Positions 1-8,767 of a stretch of 64,000 bases of DNA are shown here, one piece after another. The stretch's first letter is position 1, and every line of letters starts with the position of its first letter. Below the pieces are notes generated by a model. The model had not been told where the DNA came from. It was given only the letters and a program-made list of their open reading frames with translations, and did not search any database. Both the position numbers and the translations under genes were made by a program. Location: NCBI RefSeq assembly GCF_014653195.1, contig NZ_BNAH01000005.1, positions 254,300-318,299 of the forward strand, given 5' to 3'. This DNA comes from Thalassotalea profundi (GTDB lineage Bacteria > Pseudomonadota > Gammaproteobacteria > Enterobacterales > Alteromonadaceae).

Positions 1-69
1 AATATAATGTTATGAAATAGTTAGTGTATTCTCATTGATTTTTGAAGGATATTCACCGCGTAACAATGC

Positions 70-99
70 TTGTGAGTGCTTGAATATTCAATTTATAAT
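70..99 (+). promoter_or_regulatory. Candidate sigma70 promoter of the PilZ gene
   Basis: A perfect TATAAT lies at 94-99, preceded by TTGTGA at 70-75 (4 of 6 matches to TTGACA) with an 18-base spacer. It sits about 45 bases upstream of the PilZ start codon. The -10 match is seen; promoter activity is inferred. Confidence 0.4.
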
Positions 100-144
100 A
101 CAAACTAATTATTATCAGTCTATTGTAATGATATATAAGTGTAA

Positions 145-2625
145 ATGACTAAAGATTTTTCTAAATTCCAGCATATTATTGATGATTTCAAAGGCCAAGT
201 ATCATCAAGCGATTTTGAAGCTCGCTTTGCTGAAGCAACTAAGGCACTTAATCAAACAGAACGTTTTCTATTAAAAATGGAAATTAAACGTTTAGCCACC
301 CCGTGCACGCGTTTGATTGATTTAAGAGGGCATGTAAATGGAGTGTGTCGTCCGTATGAAGAAGAAGGGCGTGTCCATTATATTGATGATATAGCGATTA
401 AATTATTTGAAGCAAATGTAGCAATGTATGGTGGTTATACCTTTGGTGTTTATGAAGCCTTAATGAATACTGAAAATAACTTTCGTGTGATGTATCAAAA
501 CGAAAAAGCTAATCCTCAACAAGCATCTGCCGCACCAAGCTCGTTAAATAACAGTAAAGTCTTTGAAAAAACGCAATATCCAGCCAAATTATATCAATAT
601 GGTCCTTACTTTGATCGTAAAGAAGAACGGATGAATTTTGCAATTCCCATTCATATTAATATTAAAGGGGATAAATCAGCAGAAGCGGTAAGTTCTGACC
701 TAAGTGTTGATGGCTGTAAATTTCGCTTTAATAAAGCGCAAGAGTTACACCTTAATCAAATTATTAATATTCGATTTACCGGTCTAGAAGAAGAGTTTCA
801 ATTTAAAAATGAAGATCATTATGAATATGAGATTCGAAATATTCAGCAAGTAGAAAAACATCAATTTGTTGGGGTGCGACGGGTTTATAAAACAGATGAA
901 AGTCGTGATGGGTTAAGAAAGTTTTTAATCGGCTATATTCAAGGTAATAAACGTCGTTATAAAGTTAACCTTGATAATACAATAGCTGCGCTGCAATCTC
1001 GATCTTTTGAACATTTTACTGTGCCCAAGTCGAACGAATTACCTATTTTTTTACATGAAGAGAACGGCGAAATTTTGCCGAAGTACGCATTAACTTGCCA
1101 CAATAATCAAAGTATTTATCAATACTGGCAAGATGAACGTGGTACTTCAACGTTACATTGCTTAGTTACACCTGAAAGAGTTGCTCGTATTAAGAGAGCA
1201 CAAAAAAGCGGTCAAGCGTTATACGTCTATAGCTTTATTCATCAGAGCCAAGGTAAAAGTTACTTTTATACTGCTGATAATATTCAATTGAACGAAGATA
1301 AAGATTTTATGGCAAACTTTTTAGGGTTTGCTTCCCATAAGTCTGATTTTACTATTACTCAATTGACGGGTCTTGATGTAAATCCCAGTTTTAGCCATTC
1401 GCCTTTAACTTTATCCAATATACTGGCCACAAAAGATCAGTATTTGAATTTATTACCGCCTGAAGATATTCAAAAGAATATTGAGAAACTGACATACTTA
1501 GTTGTTGCTAATGAAATTTCAGATCTAGCCACCTTAAAACAGTATAAAAAGCTCTCTCCAGAAAATATTAATACAGCCAAGCTAAAAAATTATGGTCATA
1601 AACGTTTAAAGCAAGGCTTGGTGGTTGATGATGTTGGCATTAACTATAAAAATCAACGGACTGAACCAAGATTTTGCTATAAGACTCCTGTTATTGTAGA
1701 GTCAGGTGGAGTGAAGTGGTTAGGCAAATCTGAAGATTTTTCTGCGTCTGGATTAAAATTACATTTAGATAAACCCTCAGTCCTAAATAATGGGGAGATA
1801 GTCAATATGAGTTTCCCCAATTTACAGAAAATCACCTCAGCGTTTGACTTAAAAGGTTTACCTTATGAAGTCATTCGTATTAATAAGAAAAAAAATATTC
1901 TTAATTTACGTGTTTATGTCGCCAAACATAAGCATATTGGCCGTTCTTTTTTTAAAGCGTTAATTGAAAAAAATAAAGAAAAATTAACTCGTGATGAATA
2001 TGCAATGATGAGTCCAGAGCTCGGTAAAGCGTTGCGTAATATTTATAGTCGTAGTTTGGTTACTCCCTCTTTAGTTATTCAAACAAGTGGAAGTCGTTAT
2101 AAAATTGAAGTGATCACTTGTAACTCTGAACATGAAAAATTAATTGATTACTGTGCTCAACTTAGTGATAGAAGTCGCCTTTATAATTTATATCCATTAT
2201 TAAATAATTTGCAAGCGACAACATTAATGCATTCAACGTTAAAGAAAATAAAGCCTGGTGATTTTCCTATTGTTGATGTTTTATATATAGCGATAAAAAC
2301 GGATAAAGATTTTGTGGATCAAGCTGTTACAACAAAACTTGATTCTGAATTAAAAACTCATGCAATGAAGAAGCAATTTATTCATAGTGCACTAAAAGAA
2401 GGGAGTTTCTTGTGTGTTCAAGTGAAGCTATCACGTACAGATAGACCTGACATGGAGTACCTTAATCCAGAACTTAGCTATATTAGTGGTTATGCTATTC
2501 ACAGAGGCAAGCAATTAGAACAAGAAATTTGGAGCGTTGCAGGAGTGGTTCAGTTACTTGATATAACTCAAGAGGCAATGATTCGTTACCAATTATTGCC
2601 AGTAGAAAAACCAGTAGAGGCCTAA
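145..2625 (+). CDS. Large cytoplasmic protein with two PilZ-type c-di-GMP binding domains
   Basis: This 826-residue protein has no signal peptide or membrane segment. It carries two regions with the PilZ signature. One has RKEER near residues 157-161 followed by DLSVDG; the second has RTEPR near residue 513 followed by DFSASG. In the PilZ family the RxxxR and D/NxSxxG motifs bind cyclic di-GMP, so both copies look binding-competent. The remaining N- and C-terminal parts have no motif I recognise. It is transcribed alone, convergent with the GFA gene, and ends at a 15-bp hairpin. A c-di-GMP receptor is the likely role; the output (motility, surface or biofilm) cannot be read from sequence. The ribosome binding site is weak. 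Confidence 0.85.
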   Translation: MTKDFSKFQHIIDDFKGQVSSSDFEARFAEATKALNQTERFLLKMEIKRLATPCTRLIDLRGHVNGVCRPYEEEGRVHYIDDIAIKLFEANVAMYGGYTFGVYEALMNTENNFRVMYQNEKANPQQASAAPSSLNNSKVFEKTQYPAKLYQYGPYFDRKEERMNFAIPIHINIKGDKSAEAVSSDLSVDGCKFRFNKAQELHLNQIINIRFTGLEEEFQFKNEDHYEYEIRNIQQVEKHQFVGVRRVYKTDESRDGLRKFLIGYIQGNKRRYKVNLDNTIAALQSRSFEHFTVPKSNELPIFLHEENGEILPKYALTCHNNQSIYQYWQDERGTSTLHCLVTPERVARIKRAQKSGQALYVYSFIHQSQGKSYFYTADNIQLNEDKDFMANFLGFASHKSDFTITQLTGLDVNPSFSHSPLTLSNILATKDQYLNLLPPEDIQKNIEKLTYLVVANEISDLATLKQYKKLSPENINTAKLKNYGHKRLKQGLVVDDVGINYKNQRTEPRFCYKTPVIVESGGVKWLGKSEDFSASGLKLHLDKPSVLNNGEIVNMSFPNLQKITSAFDLKGLPYEVIRINKKKNILNLRVYVAKHKHIGRSFFKALIEKNKEKLTRDEYAMMSPELGKALRNIYSRSLVTPSLVIQTSGSRYKIEVITCNSEHEKLIDYCAQLSDRSRLYNLYPLLNNLQATTLMHSTLKKIKPGDFPIVDVLYIAIKTDKDFVDQAVTTKLDSELKTHAMKKQFIHSALKEGSFLCVQVKLSRTDRPDMEYLNPELSYISGYAIHRGKQLEQEIWSVAGVVQLLDITQEAMIRYQLLPVEKPVEA

Positions 2626-2634
2626 TATTTCATG

Positions 2635-2670
2635 AGCATAGTATTAATGACAAAGCATTAATACTATGCT
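2635..2670. terminator. Perfect 15-bp hairpin between convergent genes
   Basis: AGCATAGTATTAATG (2635-2649) and CATTAATACTATGCT (2656-2670) form a perfect 15-bp stem with a 6-base loop. It lies just after the PilZ stop and before the GFA stop. There is no long T-run on either side, so it may act as a bidirectional terminator or as a 3'-end stabilising hairpin. Confidence 0.6.
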
Positions 2671-2694
2671 GTAAGGTTATAAATGATTGATTAG

Positions 2695-3105
2695 TTATTC
2701 AGGGTAACGGGTAAACTGTTGAGCGGTTTGGCCTTTATCATACCAACAAGACCTCTCTTCCCAAAAAATATTAGCTGATGGGGTAATGCCAGGATCATCA
2801 GAAAGAAAACCAGCAGGAATTGCCAATTTAGATCCGTCTCTACTTAAATAAGGTACTTGCGAACCACACTCACTACAGAAGCTATTACTAAAACGTACAG
2901 CGTTTGGTAAATCATAGCGTTTTATTAATTCAACGCCAGTGTGCCACGTAACATTGTCTGGTGTAGTAAAAATTAATGAGGCAAATGCGGAGCCTGTTTT
3001 TTTTTGGCAGCGATCACAATAACATTGATAAAACGCTTGAAAAGGCCCCCTTACCGTACAAGTTACTTGGCCACATAAGCAACTACCTTTTATGTTTTGT
3101 TCCAT
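2695..3105 (-). CDS. GFA (glutathione-dependent formaldehyde-activating enzyme-like/CENP-V) family protein
   Basis: The 136-residue protein has the GFA zinc pattern: GSCLCGQVTC near the N-terminus, CYCDRCQKKTG around residues 28-38 and FCSECGS near residue 77. This is the normal family length and cysteine set, holding two zinc ions. Members are often annotated as glutathione-dependent formaldehyde-activating enzymes, but most have no proven activity, so a glutathione- or aldehyde-related role is only a family-level guess. A good ribosome binding site (GGGAG) lies 8 bases before the ATG. It follows serB on the same strand after a 55-base gap and could be co-transcribed with it. Confidence 0.85.
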   Translation of the reverse strand: MEQNIKGSCLCGQVTCTVRGPFQAFYQCYCDRCQKKTGSAFASLIFTTPDNVTWHTGVELIKRYDLPNAVRFSNSFCSECGSQVPYLSRDGSKLAIPAGFLSDDPGITPSANIFWEERSCWYDKGQTAQQFTRYPE

Positions 3106-3160
3106 GCGTTATACTCCCATGAGTTAAAATTTAATCGTTAAATGCCTACGGCAGTAAATG

Positions 3161-4171
3161 CTACTTTAACCAGTGTAGTAAATAATCAAGACCGTGAGAG
3201 TTTATTGCACAATCTGCTTGCTTTAATACAATGGGTTTAGCATGAAATGCCACTCCTAAATGCGCAGCATTCATCATAACTAAGTCATTTGCACCATCAC
3301 CCATAGCAACTGTTTGAGCGTGAGTTAATTGATATTTTTGTTGCAGTTCAACTAAACAATCAGCCTTTGCTTGAGCATCTACTACATCGCCTAAAACCTT
3401 ACCGGTAAGTATTCCATTACTGATTTCTAATACATTGGCTCGAACATCATCAAATGCAAGCATTTGCTGTAAATGTTCGGCAAAGTAGGTAAACCCACCA
3501 GAGGCAATGGCGATATGCCAATTATGCTGTTTTAGAGTGGTTATTAATGTTTCTAATCCTTCCATAAGAGGAATATCTTTGGCAACATTCGAAAGAATAC
3601 TTTCAGGGGCATTGGCTAATGTTGCAACTCGTTGATATAGACTTTTTGAAAAGTCTAACTTTCCTTGCATGGCAAGTTCTGTTACAGCAGCAACCTGATC
3701 ACCAACCCCTGCAAGTCTCGCAATTTCATCGATACACTCAATTTTTATTGTGGTTGAATCCATATCCATCACTAGCAGCCCAGGGCGTGATAATTGAGGA
3801 GCATCTTCGATAATAGCGGCTTCAAACTTAACTTCTAATATTAAATTTGCTAAAGCGTGTCGTGCAGATTCAAGGTCTTTACATTCTACAGAAAAACGAT
3901 AACTATAAAGTTTGTTACGGTAATTGATGGTTGTTAAAACGGGAGATGTTAACTGGCATTGACTGATGATGGTGTGTAAACATGTTATTGATATATCACC
4001 TAAAACAATTAATTCTATGGTGTTTTTAGGTTTTTCTGTTGTAGATAAACTTAACTCGTTATCAGAATATAAGCATGCTAATGGCAATAAATTACTATGC
4101 AAAGAAGGTGTAATAACGTTTTGTAGTTCTTGATTATTAATTGTATTAAGGGGTAATTGCAAAACAGGCAT
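3161..4171 (-). CDS. serB: Phosphoserine phosphatase
   Basis: SerB hydrolyses O-phosphoserine to L-serine, the last step of serine synthesis. The HAD signature DMDSTT is present, with the following IECIDEIA stretch typical of SerB. The later motifs GGFTYF (motif II) and MGDGANDLVMM (motif IV) are also intact. The protein is about 336 residues, slightly longer than the 322-residue enterobacterial enzyme, with an N-terminal ACT-like extension. I place the start at the ATG at 4171; an in-frame TTG at 4183 has a purine-rich sequence too close to it. It is divergent from ytjB, the classic gammaproteobacterial arrangement. Confidence 0.95.
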   Translation of the reverse strand: MPVLQLPLNTINNQELQNVITPSLHSNLLPLACLYSDNELSLSTTEKPKNTIELIVLGDISITCLHTIISQCQLTSPVLTTINYRNKLYSYRFSVECKDLESARHALANLILEVKFEAAIIEDAPQLSRPGLLVMDMDSTTIKIECIDEIARLAGVGDQVAAVTELAMQGKLDFSKSLYQRVATLANAPESILSNVAKDIPLMEGLETLITTLKQHNWHIAIASGGFTYFAEHLQQMLAFDDVRANVLEISNGILTGKVLGDVVDAQAKADCLVELQQKYQLTHAQTVAMGDGANDLVMMNAAHLGVAFHAKPIVLKQADCAINSHGLDYLLHWLK

Positions 4172-4292
4172 AAATACTAACAAACCTTTAAATTATGAGC
4201 TGATATTAAAATTTCTTTGCTGATAATATTTATATTCATCTCATAAGTCTCTATAGTGTAAGTAACTGGCACGACTTAATCATTTGTAATTT

Positions 4293-4955
4293 ATGCAGCA
4301 ATCTGAATTGCCTTTATACCCTAAATTATCGTCTATTTATAATAAAATAATGCAATTAGCTATAGCGATTGTAATTATAGTCGTTTTAATGGAGTTTTGG
4401 TTATATGCCAGTCGTACGATGGAAAACACCATTTCGCAAAACTTTACTCAAACCAGCAAAGACTTTATTGCTCAAGTTAATAAAGGTCTTACTGCTATTA
4501 TTGTGAGTAATGAGTCTATCGCAGATAAACAATTAATGAATAAGCATTTGCAAGCATTTATTGATGAATCAGCGCAACCTCAATGGATAAAAGATATTAG
4601 TTACTACGGCGAAACTGGCCAATTATTACTTTCTTCAACGGATCAAGAATCAATTAATGCCTTGTATGGTATCAGCCTCTATCATTCAAACGTAAGTGAG
4701 CAGTTTAGTCCGTTTATTGAAGAGGTTAGAACGCCTAATACCCAAGGTTATTTAAGAATAACTATGAAACGTGGATATTTTACTGATCGCTTATCCCAAG
4801 CAAATTTCGAACATTACGAATTTATTCGGATCATGATGATTTTAGCTGGTTTAGTTGGCTTTTTATTAACAAGAGGCTTAAATAGGTTTAGTCGTCAAGG
4901 TTATCGCTTAAATAAGAATATTAATAAAGCTAAAGATTCGCTACCTGATAAATAA
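4293..4955 (+). CDS. ytjB: AhpA/YtjB (SMP) family inner-membrane protein
   Basis: The 220-residue protein has a membrane segment at about residues 20-38, a central presumably periplasmic region and a second hydrophobic segment near 180-197, followed by a short basic tail. This is the topology of the YtjB/SMP family, which sits divergently next to serB in many gammaproteobacteria as here. Molecular function is not established. The 3' end overlaps the 3' end of tatD by 15 bases in convergent orientation. No clear ribosome binding site precedes the ATG. Confidence 0.75.
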   Translation: MQQSELPLYPKLSSIYNKIMQLAIAIVIIVVLMEFWLYASRTMENTISQNFTQTSKDFIAQVNKGLTAIIVSNESIADKQLMNKHLQAFIDESAQPQWIKDISYYGETGQLLLSSTDQESINALYGISLYHSNVSEQFSPFIEEVRTPNTQGYLRITMKRGYFTDRLSQANFEHYEFIRIMMILAGLVGFLLTRGLNRFSRQGYRLNKNINKAKDSLPDK

Positions 4956-5738
4956 GTCCTTAATATTTTCTTCGATGGCGAAAGCTATTGTTTCTGGTTC
5001 TTCGTTTCGATATCGACAAAGTAAATTAAATACATCTATTATTTTTAAAGGGGAATTTGCCATTCCTTGAAAGCCTGATAAAGGCATAGCTGGAGCGTCA
5101 GTTTCAAGAATTATACTACTTAAAGGGAGTTTTTTAAGGGTGTTAATGGTTTTTTGGGCTCGCTCATAACTAATAGTACCACCGATACCCAGTTTGAATC
5201 CTAAATCTATATATTGACACGCTTGCTGGTAACTGCCTGAAAATGCGTGAATTACGCCACCAAAGTCTACAGGATTTTGTTTTAATTGTTGGTAAATTAT
5301 AGGATGTGAACTGCGATGATGAACAATGAGTGGTAGTTTAAATTGGTTGGCTATTCGTATATGTTCATTAAAAAAAGTAATTTGCTTAGCAAGATTAGCT
5401 TGTTGTTTTGCTATTTTTCCATCAATTCCTGTTTCGCCAATCGCGATTATTTTAGCGCGACTCTTTATTATTGTGGACGTTAATATATCTAAATCTTGGT
5501 AAGTAAGCCCTTGTAAATACCAAGGATGGATGCCTAAAGCCGCTAATACGCTAGGTGTATCGGTCGTTTTGTTTTGCACTAAATTAAGCGTTTTTTGCCA
5601 ATTTTTAGGTGATACAGCAGGCACAATAATACGCTGAATACCTGCATGGTAACATTGGGTTAATAATTCAGGCGTTTGAGTTGATAATTCACTAAAATCA
5701 AGATGGCAATGACTATCTGTGAAGGTAAGTGAACTCAT
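4941..5738 (-). CDS. TatD-family metal-dependent hydrolase (YjjV-like)
   Basis: The 265-residue protein has the TatD metal-binding pattern in order: DSHCHLDF at the N-terminus, GIHPWY, GETGID carrying the conserved glutamate, PLIVHHR, HAFSG and LETDAPAMP. These build the TIM-barrel metal site. TatD enzymes are 3'-5' DNA/RNA exonucleases or deoxyribonuclease-like hydrolases; the sequence resembles the YjjV branch. A strong AGAGGTG ribosome binding site lies within the 9-base gap after the HDOD gene, so the two are probably one transcript. Confidence 0.9.
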   Translation of the reverse strand: MSSLTFTDSHCHLDFSELSTQTPELLTQCYHAGIQRIIVPAVSPKNWQKTLNLVQNKTTDTPSVLAALGIHPWYLQGLTYQDLDILTSTIIKSRAKIIAIGETGIDGKIAKQQANLAKQITFFNEHIRIANQFKLPLIVHHRSSHPIIYQQLKQNPVDFGGVIHAFSGSYQQACQYIDLGFKLGIGGTISYERAQKTINTLKKLPLSSIILETDAPAMPLSGFQGMANSPLKIIDVFNLLCRYRNEEPETIAFAIEENIKDLFIR

Positions 5739-5747
5739 AGCACCTCT

Positions 5748-6878
5748 TTATTTTACATTATAACGCTGAGCTTTTTGTTGAAGACTTTCTAAGTTATTCG
5801 TTAATTTAAAATGTTCAAGAAATTTAGTATGTGGTACTTGCTCGTTCAATAAACAATTTGCTAAATAAACGGCTTGAGCGGCACCAAATTCATTCGTTAA
5901 TAACTTTTCTGGATTATGATGATTCAATAGCACTAATATAAGGCTATAAGGGAAGTTCCAACAATGCAATAAATAACCACCAATTCGACAATGATCTGTA
6001 CCAAAAATTTTATGCTCTAGGCTTATATTATCATGACTTGTAGAGCAGTGTTTAAAGTAAGTTTTTGTTAATTGATGATCTATTTCAAAAAGTACTACAC
6101 GTCCAATATCATGTAATAAACCACCTAACATGGTTTGCTGTCTTAAATGTGGTTTAACTAACGACGCTGCAAGTTTTGCAACAGCTAAGCTATGAAGTTG
6201 TTCATTAATTATACTAAACCCTTGAATGTCGGGTTCATATGCAAATAATTCGGCGGTCATTACCACACAACTCAAGGCTTCTAAGCCCATTTTAGTGATG
6301 GCATCAGCAATATTATTTAATGGTTTCCCAGTATTCATACCGGGGCTATTACTAATTTGTAATATTTTCGCTGTCAGTGCCGGATCTTGGGTAATAATAT
6401 CAGCAATCTTCTGCGAGTCAGTCGAATTATTTTCTAGCATGGCATTTAACTGAAGGTAGACCTTAGGAGGACTTGGCAAGGTTTTAATGCCAGCGACTGA
6501 CTTTACAATAATTTCTTTGGTGATGGTTTTTTGCTGTTCAGCAATCCCTAAAAGGTTCGATATTATGGTATCAATCGGCAAGGGGAACGAATAAAGGTAA
6601 TGACTGACTTGTTTAAGCTTATGTTGCGGATCATTTTTTTCAGTAACGCCAATACGAATAAACTGGGGGTATTTAAGAGACAAGGCATTAAGCAGATCAT
6701 AACCTGAACTACTGGTGAGTTTTTCATTAACGATAATGGCATCAAATTTATATTTTTTAATGCTTTTAACCGCAAGTAAAACGCTATCAAGGTAAGCTAC
6801 TTGACAACGTTTATCTTTAAAGCCTTGCTGTAATGGTTGTAACGCGTGGGCTGCGTTATCTACAATTAATATGCGCAT
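5748..6878 (-). CDS. HDOD-domain protein with a degenerate receiver domain
   Basis: This 376-residue protein begins with a response-regulator-like fold (LIVDN at residues 4-8, DAIIVNEKL around 46-54). The phosphoacceptor position is asparagine (N51) rather than aspartate, so it is probably not phosphorylated. From about residue 130 there is an HDOD domain, with PPKVYLQLNAML, TQDPALTAKILQISNSPG and GGLLHDIGRVVLFE. HDOD proteins act in signalling and c-di-GMP-linked regulation and are usually non-catalytic relatives of HD phosphohydrolases. It precedes tatD by 9 bases. The cellular output is unknown. Confidence 0.85.
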   Translation of the reverse strand: MRILIVDNAAHALQPLQQGFKDKRCQVAYLDSVLLAVKSIKKYKFDAIIVNEKLTSSSGYDLLNALSLKYPQFIRIGVTEKNDPQHKLKQVSHYLYSFPLPIDTIISNLLGIAEQQKTITKEIIVKSVAGIKTLPSPPKVYLQLNAMLENNSTDSQKIADIITQDPALTAKILQISNSPGMNTGKPLNNIADAITKMGLEALSCVVMTAELFAYEPDIQGFSIINEQLHSLAVAKLAASLVKPHLRQQTMLGGLLHDIGRVVLFEIDHQLTKTYFKHCSTSHDNISLEHKIFGTDHCRIGGYLLHCWNFPYSLILVLLNHHNPEKLLTNEFGAAQAVYLANCLLNEQVPHTKFLEHFKLTNNLESLQQKAQRYNVK

Positions 6879-6930
6879 TTAACTTATTTACCTTGTATGC
6901 AAACTTATATCTAACATTAAATGCTAAGCA

Positions 6931-8685
6931 TTACATACGGTCCATTACATCAATACCTAGCACGTCTAAACCTTGCTTCAGTGTTTTGCTGATTAAAAGA
7001 CATAAGGCTAAACGCGATTGTTTGGTTTCAGAAGATATACCTTCTTTTAAAATAGGGCATGCCTCATAAAAGCTCATGTACAAGCTGGCAAGCTCATAAA
7101 GGTAATTACATAATAGGTTAGGCGTGCATTCACTCACTACCGCATCAATAACATCTTCTAATTGTAATAACTTTAATGCTAATGCTTTTTCTTGCGGTTC
7201 GATGATAGTAATAATATTACCATCGTCATTACGATTGAAATCAGCTTTAGTAAAAATACTTTGGATACGGGAATACGCATATTGCAAGTAAGGGGCGGTT
7301 GCTCCCTCAAAACTTAACATGGTTTTCCAGTTAAATATGTAATCACTGGTACGATTTTTTGAGAGATCGGCAAATTTTACCGCGCCAATTCCTACTTTAC
7401 GTGAAATTTCATTCAAGGTTTCTTGGTCGTAATCTGGATTTTTTTCACTGATCACTTCTTTGGCACGAACAATAGCCTCATCTAATAATTCAGCTAATTT
7501 TATTGTACCACCGGTACGTGTTTTAAAAGGTTTGCCGTCATCGCCCATCATCATGCCAAAAGGGCAATGATCATAACCAACGTTCTCAGGTAAGAAACCC
7601 GCTTTACGAGCAACCAATTCAACTTGTTTAAAGTGTAACGCTTGACGAGCATCAGTAAATATAACGATGCGATCTGCGTTTAGTTTATCGGTGCGATAAC
7701 GACAAGCGGATAAATCAGTTGTGGCGTATAAGTAACCACCACCTGATTTTTGTACAATAAATACCGAAGGTTCGCCGTCTTTATTTGCCATTTCATCAAT
7801 AAAAACAACTTTAGCGCCTTGATCTTCAACCGCTATACCCTTTGTCATTAGCTCATCAATAACAACTGGTAAGTCAGGGTTATAAGCACTTTCACCCATA
7901 ATATCATCGCGGCTTAACGTAACATTGAGCTTTTGATAAATTTCTTCACTATGCGTGATTGAAATATCAATAAATTGTTGCCAAAGTTTGGCACAATCAG
8001 CATCACCACCTTGTAGTTTAACTACATAGTCACGGGCTCTATCAGCAAAACCTTCTTCTTCATCGAAACGAACTTTTGCTTCACGGTAAAAATTCTCTAA
8101 ATCGGCTAGAGCGGTTTCAGCCACTTCGTTGGCTTGGAGTTTATCGCTTAGATGCGCGAGTAACATACCAAATTGTGTGCCCCAATCGCCCATGTGATTT
8201 TGGCGAATAACCTTGTCACCACGAAACTCTAATGCGCGAACTACGGCGTCACCGATAATCGTAGAACGTAAATGGCCAACATGCATTTCTTTAGCGAGAT
8301 TAGGGGCTGAATAATCGACAACAACCGTTTGAACTTTATCATTAGCTGAACTGCCACGTTGGCTTACACCTAAGTATTCATCTTTGCTAATTTTAGTTAA
8401 TTGTTGTGCAAGCCATGCTTTGTCTAAATGAATATTAATAAACCCTGGGCCAGCTAATTCGATATTGTCAGCTATGCCGTTAAGATCTAAATGCTCAAGT
8501 ACTTTGCTGGCTAATTCGCGAGGGTTAGTTTTTAACTTTTTGGCAGCGCCCATAACTCCGTTGGCTTGATAGTCGCCAAAGTTAGCACGATTGGAAATAC
8601 TAACCGCAGGATTGGTATCTTCAGGAAGGCCTGCTGCAATCATTGCCGCTAATACTTTTTCACTTAGTAATTGTTTAATATTCAT
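6931..8685 (-). CDS. argS: Arginyl-tRNA synthetase
   Basis: ArgRS charges tRNA-Arg with arginine. The protein is 584 residues, close to the usual 577-590. It has the class I HIGH-like motif HVGHLRST after DYSAPNLAKEM, the conserved FKTRTGGTIKL segment, and the C-terminal anticodon-binding domain ending in the family-typical DVLGIDVMDRM. Its reading frame starts 82 bases after prfC, across a 12-bp hairpin, and is followed after 52 bases by the HDOD gene on the same strand. Confidence 0.97.
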   Translation of the reverse strand: MNIKQLLSEKVLAAMIAAGLPEDTNPAVSISNRANFGDYQANGVMGAAKKLKTNPRELASKVLEHLDLNGIADNIELAGPGFINIHLDKAWLAQQLTKISKDEYLGVSQRGSSANDKVQTVVVDYSAPNLAKEMHVGHLRSTIIGDAVVRALEFRGDKVIRQNHMGDWGTQFGMLLAHLSDKLQANEVAETALADLENFYREAKVRFDEEEGFADRARDYVVKLQGGDADCAKLWQQFIDISITHSEEIYQKLNVTLSRDDIMGESAYNPDLPVVIDELMTKGIAVEDQGAKVVFIDEMANKDGEPSVFIVQKSGGGYLYATTDLSACRYRTDKLNADRIVIFTDARQALHFKQVELVARKAGFLPENVGYDHCPFGMMMGDDGKPFKTRTGGTIKLAELLDEAIVRAKEVISEKNPDYDQETLNEISRKVGIGAVKFADLSKNRTSDYIFNWKTMLSFEGATAPYLQYAYSRIQSIFTKADFNRNDDGNIITIIEPQEKALALKLLQLEDVIDAVVSECTPNLLCNYLYELASLYMSFYEACPILKEGISSETKQSRLALCLLISKTLKQGLDVLGIDVMDRM

Positions 8686-8708
8686 TTTAAAGATTCTTTA
8701 GTCATTTG

Positions 8709-8742
8709 GGCAAAATGACACAGGACTGAATGTCATTTTGCC
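8709..8742 (-). terminator. 12-bp hairpin between prfC and argS
   Basis: GGCAAAATGACA (8709-8720) pairs perfectly with TGTCATTTTGCC (8731-8742) around a 10-base loop. It follows the prfC stop and ends 23 bases before the argS start. There is no U-tract, so it may be a leaky terminator, a processing site or a leader structure for argS. Confidence 0.5.
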
Positions 8743-8767
8743 ATATTCAATTATTTCGATAGCAACA

